A DNA stretch of 64,000 nt. It comes from JAEUJM01 sp041908445 (GTDB lineage: Bacteria > Actinomycetota > Acidimicrobiia > Acidimicrobiales > DATDAH01). The DNA lies in contig JAYRFK010000037.1 in the NCBI GenBank assembly GCA_041908445.1, positions 39,140 to 103,139 of the forward strand, given 5' to 3'. Positions 15,741 through 24,773 of the stretch are shown here, in pieces; within the stretch, counting starts at the first letter, position 1; the number at the start of each line of letters is the position of its first letter. Both the position numbers and the translations under genes were made by a program. Under the pieces are notes generated by a model that had not been told where the DNA came from, searched no databases, and was given only the letters and a program-made list of their open reading frames with translations.

Positions 15741-18700
15741 GCGCCCCGACGACCTCGCCGCCGGGCTCGTGGTGGTCCCGGGGCACGGCCGCCGTGCGGC
15801 ACCCGGGCGCCTGGCTCCTCGGCATCACGGGCGGCAGCCCCGTCTTCCCCCTCGTCGTGCTGTTCGGGCTGAACGCGGTCGACGAGCTCGACCGCACCGC
15901 CTTCGGGATCCTCCTGCCCGATATCCAGGCCAGCTTCGGCCTCGACCTCCAGGGCGTCCTCGCCCTGGTCGCCCTGGTGCTGGCCGGCGCCCTCGCCCTC
16001 CAGGTGCCCATCGCCCACCTGGCCGACCGCCACAACCGGGTGGTCATCACCATCCTCGGCGCGATCGCCTGGGGCATCTTCTCGGTGCTCACCGGCCTGG
16101 CCACCTCGGTGGTGATGCTGGCCATCGTCCGGGCGGGCTCGGGCATCGGCAAGGCCGTCGTCGACCCCACCCACAACTCGCTGCTGGCCGACTACTACCC
16201 GGTCGAGGTGCGCCCCCGGGTGTACTCCGTGCACCGGGCCGCCAACGTCGTCGGCCAGATCCTCGGGCCGCTCCTCGCCGGCGTGCTGGCCTACGCCTTC
16301 GGCTGGCGCGCGCCGTTCTTCCTCTTCGCCATCCCCACCTTCGTCTTCGTGGCCCTGGCCTTCCGCCTCCACGAGCCCGTCCGGGGCGCCCAGGAGCGCC
16401 GGGCGCAGGGGGCGGGGGAGGAGGCCATCGAGACCGAGGAGCTGCCGCCGTCGTTCGCGGAGAGCTGGCGGATGGTCTGGCGCATCGAGGCCCTCCGGCG
16501 CATCTGGTACGCGCTGCCGTTCCTCGCCGCCTCGCTCATCGGCTTCGTGTCGCTGGCCTCGCTGCTCTACGCCGACGTGTTCGACCTCGACGAGCGGGCG
16601 CGGGGCGTCGTGGCCGCCGCGGTCGAGCCGCTGCAGTTCGCCGGCCTGGTCATCGGGGCCCGCATCGGCACCCGGCTGATCGCCAAGGACCCGGGCCTGG
16701 TGCTGCGCTTCGTCTCGGTGGTCGCCCTGGTCACCTCGGGGCTGGCCCTCGTGTTCGCCCTCGCCCCGAACCTCGCCGTCGCCGTCGTCGCCAACGCCCT
16801 GATCTCGGCGGCGCTGGCCATCATCGGCCCCGGCGTGCTGGCGGCGCTGTCGCTGGCCATCCCGCCCCGGGCCCGCTCGCTCGGCTTCTCGGTGGCGTCG
16901 CTGTGGGTGCTGCCCGGCCTGATCGTGCTGCCGATCATCGGCTGGGTCGGCGACACCTGGGGCATCCGCCTGGGCATGGCGGTGATGACCCCGGTGTTCC
17001 TCGTCGGCGGGATCATGATCGCCGGGGCCGGCAGCGTGATCGGGCGGGACATCGCCCAGGTGTGGACCACCGCCGCCGCCCGTTCCGAGGCGCTGTGGGA
17101 GCGGCGTCACGGCAGCACGAAGATCCTCCTCGTCCGCAAGCTCAACGTCTCCTACGGCGGGGTCCAGGTGCTCTTCGACGTGGACCTCGACGTCGAGGAG
17201 GGCTCGGTGATCGCCCTGCTCGGCACCAACGGGGCCGGGAAGTCCACGCTGTTGAAGGCCGTGGCGGGCCTGGTGCCGGCGGACCGGGGCGCGGTGATCT
17301 TCGACGGCCGGGAGACGACCTTCGCGCCCGCCGACGAGGTGGCCGGCCACGGTGTGGTGCTGATGCCCGGCGGCGCCGGCGTGTTCCCGACCCTGACGGT
17401 GGCCGAGAACCTGCAGGTCGCGACCTGGCTCGACCGCCGGGGGAAGGGCACCGACGGTGCGCCGACCGGCGGCGACCGGCGGGCCGGCATCGCCGGGGTG
17501 CTCGAGCGGTTCCCGGTGCTCGCCGGACGGCTCGACGAGCCGGCGGCGAACCTGTCCGGCGGCCAGCAGCAGATGCTGGCCCTCGGCATGGCCCTGCTCT
17601 CGCGTCCCCGGCTGGTCATGATCGACGAGCTGACCCTGGGTCTCGCGCCGGTGGTGGTGGCCGAGCTCGTACCGGTGATCGGCGAGCTCCGGGACGCCGG
17701 GACCACGGTGATCCTGGTCGAGCAGTCGGTGAACCTGGCCCTCACCCTCGCCGAGACCGCCTACTTCATGGAGAAGGGCGAGATCCGCTTCCACGGACCG
17801 ACCGCCGAGCTGCTCGAGCGCCCGGACATCCTGCGCTCGGTGTTCCTCGAGGGCGTCGGCTCGGGACCGGCGGCGGCATCGGCGTCGAGCACGACCGCGA
17901 GCTCGACCGCAAGTTCGGCCGCCGCCCCGGCCCCGTCGCCGGTCGAGGTCCGGCAGGCGGCCCCCGGCGCGTCCTCCACGGGCCCCGAACCTGACGGCCG
18001 GCCGCCGGCGCTGGCGACGGTCGACCTCGGCGTCTCGTTCGGCGGCATCCGCGCCGTCGACGCCGTGAGCCTCGAGATCGCCCCGGGCGAGATCGTGGGG
18101 CTCATCGGGCCCAACGGCGCCGGCAAGACCACCCTGTTCGACCTGATCGGGGGCTACACCACCGCCGGCGCCGGCCAGGTGTTCCTCGGCGGGCGCGACG
18201 TCACCCGCGACGGCCCCGACCACCGGGCCCGCCACGGCCTGGGGCGCTCGTTCCAGGACGGGCGACTGTTCCCGTCGCTCACCGTGGCCGAGACCATCGC
18301 GGTGGCCCTCGAGCGGTGGGTCGAGGTCCGCGATCCCGTGAGCGCCGCGCTCCACCTGCCGAACGCCTACGACTCGGAGGCCGCGGTGCGGGCGCGGGTC
18401 GACGAGCTCGTCGAGCTGCTCGGCCTCGGGGCGTACCGGGACAAGTTCACCCGAGAGCTCTCCACCGGCACCCGACGGGTCGTCGACCTCGCCGCGCTCG
18501 TGGCCCACCGGCCCACCGTGATCCTGCTCGACGAGCCGTCCAGCGGGATCGCCCAGCGAGAGGCCGAGGCGCTCGCGCCGCTGCTCCTGCGGGTTCGCGA
18601 GCAGATGGGGTCCGCCCTCGTCGTCATCGAGCACGACATCGCCCTCGTGCGCTCGGTGGCCGACCGCCTGGTCGCCCTCGACCAGGGACGGGTCGTCGTG

Positions 18701-18796
18701 GACGGTGAGCCCGCCGAGGTGCTGCGCCACCCCGAGGTGGTGGAGAGCTACCTCGGTGACAACGAGGCCGCCCTCGCGCGCACCGACGTCCGCTGA
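15737..18796 (+). CDS. MFS transporter-LivF-LivG triple fusion (ABC ATPases on an MFS protein)
   Basis: A 1019-residue protein with three domains. Residues 1-455 form a 12-helix major facilitator domain with motif A-like HLADRHNR near 94 and LYADVFDLDERARG between the halves. Residues 460-695 form a LivF-type ATPase: Walker A GTNGAGKST near 495, signature NLSGGQQQ near 605, Walker B LVMIDE near 627. An Ala/Ser/Thr linker follows. Residues 760-1015 form a LivG-type ATPase: Walker A GPNGAGKTT near 791, Walker B VILLDEPSSG near 928. The second signature is ELSTGTRR in place of LSxGQ-type sequence, so the two sites may be unequal. It lies in frame between the fused permease and the binding protein. 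What the MFS part transports is unknown. Confidence 0.88.
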   Translation: MSAPTTSPPGSWWSRGTAAVRHPGAWLLGITGGSPVFPLVVLFGLNAVDELDRTAFGILLPDIQASFGLDLQGVLALVALVLAGALALQVPIAHLADRHNRVVITILGAIAWGIFSVLTGLATSVVMLAIVRAGSGIGKAVVDPTHNSLLADYYPVEVRPRVYSVHRAANVVGQILGPLLAGVLAYAFGWRAPFFLFAIPTFVFVALAFRLHEPVRGAQERRAQGAGEEAIETEELPPSFAESWRMVWRIEALRRIWYALPFLAASLIGFVSLASLLYADVFDLDERARGVVAAAVEPLQFAGLVIGARIGTRLIAKDPGLVLRFVSVVALVTSGLALVFALAPNLAVAVVANALISAALAIIGPGVLAALSLAIPPRARSLGFSVASLWVLPGLIVLPIIGWVGDTWGIRLGMAVMTPVFLVGGIMIAGAGSVIGRDIAQVWTTAAARSEALWERRHGSTKILLVRKLNVSYGGVQVLFDVDLDVEEGSVIALLGTNGAGKSTLLKAVAGLVPADRGAVIFDGRETTFAPADEVAGHGVVLMPGGAGVFPTLTVAENLQVATWLDRRGKGTDGAPTGGDRRAGIAGVLERFPVLAGRLDEPAANLSGGQQQMLALGMALLSRPRLVMIDELTLGLAPVVVAELVPVIGELRDAGTTVILVEQSVNLALTLAETAYFMEKGEIRFHGPTAELLERPDILRSVFLEGVGSGPAAASASSTTASSTASSAAAPAPSPVEVRQAAPGASSTGPEPDGRPPALATVDLGVSFGGIRAVDAVSLEIAPGEIVGLIGPNGAGKTTLFDLIGGYTTAGAGQVFLGGRDVTRDGPDHRARHGLGRSFQDGRLFPSLTVAETIAVALERWVEVRDPVSAALHLPNAYDSEAAVRARVDELVELLGLGAYRDKFTRELSTGTRRVVDLAALVAHRPTVILLDEPSSGIAQREAEALAPLLLRVREQMGSALVVIEHDIALVRSVADRLVALDQGRVVVDGEPAEVLRHPEVVESYLGDNEAALARTDVR

Positions 18797-18868
18797 GTCG
18801 CACGCACTAGCGTCCGGGCACGGTTCGCCGGGGGGCGGCCGACCGAGGGTCTCGAGCGAGGGGGAGCC

Positions 18869-20593
18869 ATGCTGCCGAGCAGCGACGCGGGTGCGGGGTC
18901 GGAGGGGCCGGGGCGATCCGGGCTGAAGCGGTGGGGCCCGCTGGTCGCGATCGTCGCCGTGGTGGTGGTCGTGGGCGGCGCGCTTCTGCTCACCTCCGGC
19001 GGGGGGGACGACGAGGCCGACCCGACGAGCACCACGGTGGCGCCGGGGTCGTTCACCTCCGCCGACCTGCCCGAGGGCGTGCTGCCCTTCGATGTGGCCG
19101 AGGCCGAGGGCATCGACGTCGACTGGCCGGACACCTGCGACACCGAGCGGGGCACCGTCGCCTACCCGAGCTTCTTCGCGCCCACCTGCTACGCCCCGTT
19201 CGAGGGTGACAACGGCGGCGCCACCGACCAGGGGGTGACCGGGGACAGCATCAAGATCGTGTGGTACCTCGGCCCCGACGAGGACCCCATCATCGACTTC
19301 ATCACCGAGGGCATCTCGGACGACACCGCGGCCGACACCCGCGCCACCGTCGAAGGGTTCAACGAGTTCTTCGGCCACTTCGCGGAGACCTACGGCCGCG
19401 AGGTCGACCTCGAGTTCTACGAGGCCACCGGGACGGCCGACGACGAGATCGCCGCCCGGGCCGATGCCGTGGCCATCGCCGAGGACCAGCAGCCCTTCAT
19501 GGTGATGAACGGCCCCGCGCTGACGAGTGCGTTCGCCGAGGAGCTGGCGGCGCGGGGGGTCTCGTGCATCCAGTGCGGGCCCACCCAGCCCCAGGGGTTC
19601 TACGAGGAGGCCGACCCCTACCTGCTCATGATCAACATGAGCAGCGAGCAGGGTCAGTTCCACACCGCCGCGTTCCTCGGTCGCCAGCTCGCCGGCAAGC
19701 CCGCCGCGTTCGCCGGCGACGACCTCGCCGACGAGGAGCGGGTCTTCGGCCTCGTGTACCTCAACTCCGTCGAGAACGCCGAGGAGGGCGTCCAGCAGCT
19801 CGAGGACCGCCTGGCCGAGGAGGGCGTGGACCTCGCCGAGAGCGTGGGCTACGACAGCCCGATCACGCTCCAGACCACGGCGCCCAACGTCATCGCCAAG
19901 CTCAAGGACGCCGGGGTGACGACGGTGCTGTTCGCCGGTGACCCGGTGGCACCCCGCGAGCTCACCCGGGAGGCGACCGCCCAGGACTGGTTCCCCGAGT
20001 GGGTCGTGACCCCGTCGTCGATCCTCGTCGACACGAACGTGTTCTCCCGCACCTACGACCAGGACCAGTGGGCCCACGCCTTCGGGGTGAGCACCTCCGC
20101 GGTCCACGTCGACCCCTCCAACCAGGGCTCGGCGTTCCTGTACCAGTGGTACTTCGGCGAGGCGCCGCTGGCCGACGACACCGTCGCGCTGCTCTCGGCC
20201 CAGCTCAACACCTTCTACAACGTGGTCCAGGGCGTCGGGCCGGACCTCACCCGCCAGGCCTTCCGGGACACGATCTTCGCGGCCGAGCCCACGCCGTCGG
20301 CGGTGACCCAGCCCTCGCTCAGCTGGGGCGACAAGGGCATCTGGCCCGAGACCGACTGGCTCGGCATCGACGACGCCACCCTGATCTGGTGGGACCCGGA
20401 GGCCGAGGGCCCCGACGAGAACGGCGACGTGGCCCGGGGCATGTGGCAGTTCGTCGACGGGGGCACCCGCTACCTGCCCGACGAGTGGCCCGAGGACGAC
20501 CCGAAGCTGTTCGACGAGCGGGGGGCGGTGGCGATCTACGAGGAGCCCCCGGCGGACGAGGCCCCGCCGGACTACCCCTCACCAGCGGGCTGA
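18869..20593 (+). CDS. LivK-type substrate-binding protein with N-terminal membrane anchor
   Basis: Periplasmic-binding-fold protein of 574 residues, the receptor expected for the adjacent fused transporter. A basic N-terminus is followed by one membrane segment (WGPLVAIVAVVVVVGGALLL, about 27-46). There is no lipobox Cys, so it is probably held by an uncleaved helix. The type I binding fold starts near 120 (QGVTGDSIKIVWYLG), with AIAEDQQPFMVMNGP and TVLFAGDPVAPRELTREA typical of the branched-chain amino acid receptor family. It is larger than LivK (about 350 residues) because of an acidic N-terminal region. GGGGGAG lies just before the ATG, and a TAGCGT at 18808 may give it a separate promoter. 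Confidence 0.85.
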   Translation: MLPSSDAGAGSEGPGRSGLKRWGPLVAIVAVVVVVGGALLLTSGGGDDEADPTSTTVAPGSFTSADLPEGVLPFDVAEAEGIDVDWPDTCDTERGTVAYPSFFAPTCYAPFEGDNGGATDQGVTGDSIKIVWYLGPDEDPIIDFITEGISDDTAADTRATVEGFNEFFGHFAETYGREVDLEFYEATGTADDEIAARADAVAIAEDQQPFMVMNGPALTSAFAEELAARGVSCIQCGPTQPQGFYEEADPYLLMINMSSEQGQFHTAAFLGRQLAGKPAAFAGDDLADEERVFGLVYLNSVENAEEGVQQLEDRLAEEGVDLAESVGYDSPITLQTTAPNVIAKLKDAGVTTVLFAGDPVAPRELTREATAQDWFPEWVVTPSSILVDTNVFSRTYDQDQWAHAFGVSTSAVHVDPSNQGSAFLYQWYFGEAPLADDTVALLSAQLNTFYNVVQGVGPDLTRQAFRDTIFAAEPTPSAVTQPSLSWGDKGIWPETDWLGIDDATLIWWDPEAEGPDENGDVARGMWQFVDGGTRYLPDEWPEDDPKLFDERGAVAIYEEPPADEAPPDYPSPAG

Positions 20594-20594
20594 C

Positions 20595-20615
20595 GGGCCG
20601 GCGGCGGGCCGGCCC
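20595..20615. terminator. Candidate bidirectional terminator
   Basis: GGGCCGG (20595-20601) and CCGGCCC (20609-20615) form a seven-base stem with a seven-base loop between the convergent binding-protein and PAC2 genes. There is no T-run. Confidence 0.4.
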
Positions 20616-20631
20616 CACGCGGGTGGGCGCC

Positions 20632-21519
20632 TCAGCCGCCCTGCTCGCGCAGGAACCGCTCGAGCTCGGCGGCGAGCTCGTCGCCGCTGGCGATCTCGAG
20701 CGGCCGGTCGTCGGACGCGGCGTCGGGGAGCGGTTCGCCGCGCAGCTGGGCGTCGATGTGGGCCTCCAGCTGGGCGACCAGTTCCTCGTGCTCGTCGCTC
20801 TCGGCGACGAGGCCGTCGAGGCGCACGCGGGTGGCCACGGCCTCGTCGTGGAGGTCCTGGCTGTCGAGGGTGAGGCCCCCGAGGTCGCCGAGGCCGTCGA
20901 GAAGGGCCGCGGCCGCCGCCGGATAGGGCATGGCGGCGGCGTAGTGCGGCACCTGCGCCCACAGCCCCATCGCGGGGAGGCCCACCTCGGCGCACTGGCG
21001 CTCGATGGCGGCCTGCACGCCGGCGGGGACGCTCACGTTCACGCCGGTGGTGCCCACCAGGCGGGCGAGCTCGGGCGTGGTGGCCGTGGAGGACAGCATC
21101 GTGGGCCGGGTGTGGGGGACCGGTGCGGGGTAGGCCCCGAGGCCGAGGACCAGGCGGGTGCCGTAGTCCAGGGCGAGGTCCACGGCCGCGCTCGAGAAGG
21201 CCCGCCAGGAGTGGTCGGGCTCGGCGCCGATCAGCAGGAGCACGTCGTTGCCGGCGCCGTCGCTCGCGGCGCGCAGCTCGATCGTGGGCCAGACGAGGTT
21301 GGTGTTCACCCCGTCGACGAGCTCCATCACCGGCCGACGGGCGCGGTGGTCGAGCAGCGAGTCGGTGTCGAACGAGGCGAGCAGCACCGAGTCGAGCTGC
21401 TCGGTGAGGGCGGTGGTGGCCCGGGCGGCGCCGGCGCCGGCGTCGATCCACCCCTCGAGGGCCATGATCAGCAGCGGCGCGTCGAGGTCGACCCGCTCGT
21501 GGATCTCGTAGAGGGACAC
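20632..21519 (-). CDS. PAC2 family protein (proteasome-assembly-chaperone-like)
   Basis: Protein of 295 residues matching the PAC2 fold: LLIMALEGWIDAGAGAARAT near the start, VLLLIGAEPDHSWRAFS, LVLGLGAYPAPVPHTRP and GVQAAIERQCAEVGLPAMG. Actinobacterial members occur widely, but their role is not established; archaeal and eukaryotic relatives assist proteasome assembly. It starts at GTG 21519, two bases past the stop of the APH-fold gene, so the two are one operon. The C-terminal 80 residues are acidic and probably helical. Confidence 0.78.
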   Translation of the reverse strand: MSLYEIHERVDLDAPLLIMALEGWIDAGAGAARATTALTEQLDSVLLASFDTDSLLDHRARRPVMELVDGVNTNLVWPTIELRAASDGAGNDVLLLIGAEPDHSWRAFSSAAVDLALDYGTRLVLGLGAYPAPVPHTRPTMLSSTATTPELARLVGTTGVNVSVPAGVQAAIERQCAEVGLPAMGLWAQVPHYAAAMPYPAAAAALLDGLGDLGGLTLDSQDLHDEAVATRVRLDGLVAESDEHEELVAQLEAHIDAQLRGEPLPDAASDDRPLEIASGDELAAELERFLREQGG

Positions 21520-21521
21520 GG

Positions 21522-22559
21522 TCAGGCCGACCGCTCGAGGGCCGCGGCCGCCGCCTGGGCGAGCATCTCGACCTGCTGGGCGAACACGTCGAACTCGGGG
21601 CCGCTGCGCTCGCGGCCCATCGCCCCGCCGACGTAGCGGGCGTACACGCCCTCGACGATGCAGGCCAGCTTCCAGTAGCCGAAGGCGACGTAGTAGTCGA
21701 TGCGGCTCACGTCGAGGCCCGAGGCCTCGGCGTACCGGCCGAGCACCTCGGCGCGCGACGGGAAGCCGCCGACCGCGGTGGGGGCGTTGGCCGGGATCTG
21801 GTGCGCGTCGGCGGGCTCCGACCAGTAGACGAGCAGCAGGCCGGCGTCGGCGAGGGGGTCGCCGAGCGTGCAGATCTCCCAGTCGAGGACCGCCACGACC
21901 TCCCCGTCGTCGCCGACGAGGCAGTTGTCGAGCCGGTAGTCGCCGTGGACGATCGTGCTGCGCTGCTGCGGTGGGATGGCGGCGAGGAGGCCGGCGTGGA
22001 CATCCTCGACCACGGGGAGCTCGCGGGTCTTCGACTTCTCCCACTGGCCGTGCCAGCGCTTGAGCTGGCGGGCGAGGTAGTCCTCGCGGCGGCCGAGGTC
22101 GCCGAGGCCGACGGCGTCGACGTCCACGGCGTGGATCCGGGCGAGGACGTCGACGATGGAGCGGCCGGCGTTCGCCCGCTGCCCCTCGGTGAGCTGCCGG
22201 GCCAGGTCGCCGTTGCGGATCACCTGCCCCTCGACGAAGTCCATGACGTAGAACGGGGCGCCGTTGACCGCCTCGTCCGTGCACAGGCCGCGGGTGCGGG
22301 GGACGGGCACGTCCGTGGGGCCGAGGGCGGTGATGACGGCGTGCTCGCGGCCCATGTCGTGGGCGGTGGCCAGCACGTGGCCGAGCGGGGGTCGGCGCAG
22401 CACCCAGGCCGCACCGGTCGCGTCCTCGACCCGGTAGGTGAGGTTGGAGTGGCCGCCCGCGATCAGGTCGAACGTCAGCGGGCCCGTCGCCTCGGGGACG
22501 TGCTCGGCGAACCAGGCGGTCACCCGCTCGGCGTCGACACCTTCGACCTCGTGGCTCAT
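21522..22559 (-). CDS. APH-family phosphotransferase
   Basis: Aminoglycoside-phosphotransferase-fold kinase of 345 residues. The catalytic loop IVHGDYRLDN is near 205-214, and the metal-binding DWE (AVLDWEICTLGDPLADAG) near 226. GGHSNLTYRVEDATGAAWVLRRPP near 35-58 is the nucleotide-binding sheet. This pattern is typical of the ACAD10/ACAD11-like phosphotransferases linked to acyl-CoA metabolism rather than of drug-resistance enzymes. The substrate is unknown. It is divergent from the thioredoxin gene and leads a two-gene operon with PAC2. Confidence 0.8.
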   Translation of the reverse strand: MSHEVEGVDAERVTAWFAEHVPEATGPLTFDLIAGGHSNLTYRVEDATGAAWVLRRPPLGHVLATAHDMGREHAVITALGPTDVPVPRTRGLCTDEAVNGAPFYVMDFVEGQVIRNGDLARQLTEGQRANAGRSIVDVLARIHAVDVDAVGLGDLGRREDYLARQLKRWHGQWEKSKTRELPVVEDVHAGLLAAIPPQQRSTIVHGDYRLDNCLVGDDGEVVAVLDWEICTLGDPLADAGLLLVYWSEPADAHQIPANAPTAVGGFPSRAEVLGRYAEASGLDVSRIDYYVAFGYWKLACIVEGVYARYVGGAMGRERSGPEFDVFAQQVEMLAQAAAAALERSA

Positions 22560-22654
22560 GGCCGTGCCCCCACGTGCGGATCCTCTCCTTCGCGACCTGC
22601 GACGGCGGCCAACCTACCGGGAATGCCGCCCCCGACCCCGTCGTTGAAGGGCCC

Positions 22655-23377
22655 ATGGTCGACGTCACCGATGCCACCTTCGGAACCGAGGTACTCGAGC
22701 GCTCCAAGGAGCACCCCGTCGTGGTGGACCTGTGGGCGCCCTGGTGCGGCCCCTGCCGCCAGCTGACCCCGCTGCTCGAGGAGGTCGTCGGGGCCACGGG
22801 CGGCCAGGTCGTGCTCGCCAAGGTCAACGTCGACGAGAACCCCCAGGTCGCCCAGGCGTTCCGGGTGCAGGGCATCCCGGCGGTGTTCGGCATCGTCGAC
22901 GCCCAGGTCGCGAACAGCTTCGTCGGCGCACAGGGCCGCGAGGCCGTGCAGGCCTTCGTCGACTCGCTGCTGCCCACCGAGGAGGAGACCGAGCTCGGCG
23001 CCCTGGTCGCCGCCGGCGACGAGGCCTCCCTGCGCCAGGCCCTCGAGCTCGACCCCGGCCACGAGCCGGCGGTGCTGGCGCTCGCGGAGCTCCTGGTCTC
23101 CGAGGAGGGCGCGCCCGGCGACGAGCGGGCCGAGGAGGCCCTCGCCCTGCTGGCCCGCATCCCCGAGACGTCCGAGACCCGGCGCATCGCCGCCCTGGCC
23201 CGCACCGGCCCCGAGGCCGGCGGCGACGACGTCACCGCCACCCTCGACGAGCTCCTCGGCCGGGTGAAGACCGACGACGACGCCCGCCAGCAGTTCGTCG
23301 ACCTGCTCGACGTGATGGGGGCTGACGACCCCCGGACCGCGGAGTACCGTAAGCGCCTCACCGCCCAGCTCTTCTGA
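22655..23377 (+). CDS. Thioredoxin-domain protein with C-terminal TPR-like region
   Basis: Cytoplasmic protein of 240 residues. An N-terminal thioredoxin domain has the redox motif WCGPC (Cys31 and Cys34) and the cis-proline segment GIPAVFGI. Residues 115-240 are helical and end in DDDARQQFVDLLDVMGADDPRTAEYRKRL, the arrangement of CnoX/YbbN-type co-chaperones, in which TPR-like repeats follow thioredoxin. The intact CxxC suggests it keeps oxidoreductase activity, unlike Escherichia coli YbbN. ATG 22655 is used because homology begins at VDVTDATFGTEVL; an earlier in-frame ATG at 22574 lacks family similarity. Confidence 0.88.
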   Translation: MVDVTDATFGTEVLERSKEHPVVVDLWAPWCGPCRQLTPLLEEVVGATGGQVVLAKVNVDENPQVAQAFRVQGIPAVFGIVDAQVANSFVGAQGREAVQAFVDSLLPTEEETELGALVAAGDEASLRQALELDPGHEPAVLALAELLVSEEGAPGDERAEEALALLARIPETSETRRIAALARTGPEAGGDDVTATLDELLGRVKTDDDARQQFVDLLDVMGADDPRTAEYRKRLTAQLF

Positions 23378-23449
23378 GCGGACGCACCGCCCACCGGGCC
23401 GGTGCCCCCACCTTCCCCCTCCCGTGACCCGCCTGCTCCGGGAGGCTCC

Positions 23450-24253
23450 ATGCCCACCGTCCCCGTCCCGCCCGAGGACCCGGCGCGCCCGCCCGCGCGC
23501 CCGGGCCTCCGCGACCTGCTCGACGCGCACCGCCCCGCAGGGCTGACCACGGGCCTCACCGGCCCCCTTGCGGGCGGCCTCACCCCGGGTCGCGTGCTCT
23601 CCGGGCTCGCGGTCGCCGCGGTGATCGTCGTGGGTGGCATCGTCCTCTGGCCCCGCCCGGCCGCGCCCGACCCCGAGCTCGTCCTGCCCCGCGCCTCGAC
23701 CACCCTCTCGTTGCCGGCGGCGACGGCCGGCGCCGTGGGGGCCGAGCCCGCGGACGGCGCCGGGACGACCACCACGGTGGCCGAGCTGGTGGTCGACGTG
23801 GTGGGTGAGGTCCGCCAGCCCGGCGTCCGGCGGGTGCCGCCGGGCGCCCGGATCGCCGACGTGATCGACGCCGCCGGCGGGCTCACCGAGCGCGCCGACC
23901 GGGCCCGCATCAACCTGGCCGCGCCCGTGGCCGACGGCGAGCGCATCTTCGTCCCCGCGGTGGGCCAGCCCGTGCCGCCGGTGGCCGTGGGCGCCACGGG
24001 GGGAGTGGGCACCGGGGCGGTCGCCGGCACCGGCGCGGGCACCGGCACCACCGCGGTCCCCGGCCCGGTCAACCTCAACACCGCCTCGCTGGCCGAGCTC
24101 GACACCCTGCCCGGGGTCGGGCCGGCCACCGCGCAGGCGATCATCGACCACCGGGAGCAGCAGGGCCCCTACCGGTCGGTGGACGACCTGCTCGACGTGC
24201 GCGGCATCGGCGACGCCAAGCTCGCGGAGCTGCGCGACCGGGTCGTCGTCTGA
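23450..24253 (+). CDS. comEA: Competence protein ComEA (SLBB and helix-hairpin-helix)
   Basis: DNA receptor for natural transformation, 267 residues. One membrane helix near 47-65 (VLSGLAVAAVIVVGGIVLW) anchors it. An SLBB domain follows near 110-162 (VDVVGEVRQPGVRRVPPG), then a Gly/Thr linker, then a double helix-hairpin-helix DNA-binding domain (VNLNTASLAELDTLPGVGPATAQAI, about 200-265). The ATG at 23450 has a GGAGG site at ideal spacing. comEC lies about 520 bp downstream, separated by a small gene on the other strand. Confidence 0.92.
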   Translation: MPTVPVPPEDPARPPARPGLRDLLDAHRPAGLTTGLTGPLAGGLTPGRVLSGLAVAAVIVVGGIVLWPRPAAPDPELVLPRASTTLSLPAATAGAVGAEPADGAGTTTTVAELVVDVVGEVRQPGVRRVPPGARIADVIDAAGGLTERADRARINLAAPVADGERIFVPAVGQPVPPVAVGATGGVGTGAVAGTGAGTGTTAVPGPVNLNTASLAELDTLPGVGPATAQAIIDHREQQGPYRSVDDLLDVRGIGDAKLAELRDRVVV

Positions 24254-24266
24254 CGCCCGCGAGGCC

Positions 24267-24719
24267 TCAGTGCGACAGCCAGAGCCCGACGACGGCCAGC
24301 CCGACCACGATCCCGCCCCAGATCCCGGCGAGCACGAGGGCGAGCTCCGCCGCGTAGCTCCGCCAGGTGGCGTCGACGTCCTCGGTGGCGCGGCGCGAGG
24401 CGAAGCGGCCGAGGAACAGCCAGAGCACCAGGCTGGTGCCGACGGCGACGGCGAGGTTCAGCGGGTTGAGGAACCACGGGAGGCCCGCCAGCAGCGCGGT
24501 CGGGGCGGCCAGGAGCACGAGGAAGTACGCGAAGAGCGTGGGCTTCACGCAGGCGCTGCCCTCGCACGGGTACAGCAGGTAGGCGATCGCGGCCACCACC
24601 AGGAGCGCGCCCGGGATCAGCAGGGCGGCGACGGGCCCGAGCAGGCGGATCCGGCCGGGCCGGGCCACGACGGCGGCGTCGGACGGCCCGTGGGGCCGGT
24701 GTCCCCGCGTCGGCGTCAC
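24267..24719 (-). CDS. Small four-helix membrane protein
   Basis: Hydrophobic protein of 150 residues, not assigned to a family. Four likely membrane helices: IRLLGPVAALLIPGALLVV, FAYFLVLLAAPTALLAGLPW, LAVAVGTSLVLWLFLG and LALVLAGIWGGIVVGLAVVG. Two Cys (CEGSAC) lie in the first loop and could form a disulfide outside the membrane. The GTG start is supported by TACCAT seven bases upstream, so the mRNA is probably leaderless. It sits between comEA and comEC on the opposite strand; its 5' end faces comEC across 54 bp. A link to DNA uptake is possible but unproven. Confidence 0.65.
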   Translation of the reverse strand: MTPTRGHRPHGPSDAAVVARPGRIRLLGPVAALLIPGALLVVAAIAYLLYPCEGSACVKPTLFAYFLVLLAAPTALLAGLPWFLNPLNLAVAVGTSLVLWLFLGRFASRRATEDVDATWRSYAAELALVLAGIWGGIVVGLAVVGLWLSH

Positions 24720-24726
24720 GGGGGCG

Positions 24727-24732
24727 ATGGTA
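24727..24732 (-). promoter_or_regulatory. -10 element TACCAT of the small membrane gene
   Basis: The minus strand reads TACCAT, seven bases, GTG 24719. The element lies in the 54-bp gap before comEC, so the two divergent promoters must be very close. Confidence 0.5.
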
Positions 24733-24773
24733 GAGGCGGGGGCCGGCGAGCGGCCGGACTCTCCGACGCCGGC

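Noticed and set aside
15383..20107. Antisense frame of more than 1500 codons opposite the Liv-type genes
   Set aside because: Same GC-frame effect; no domain or membrane pattern, and the plus strand encodes well-supported proteins.
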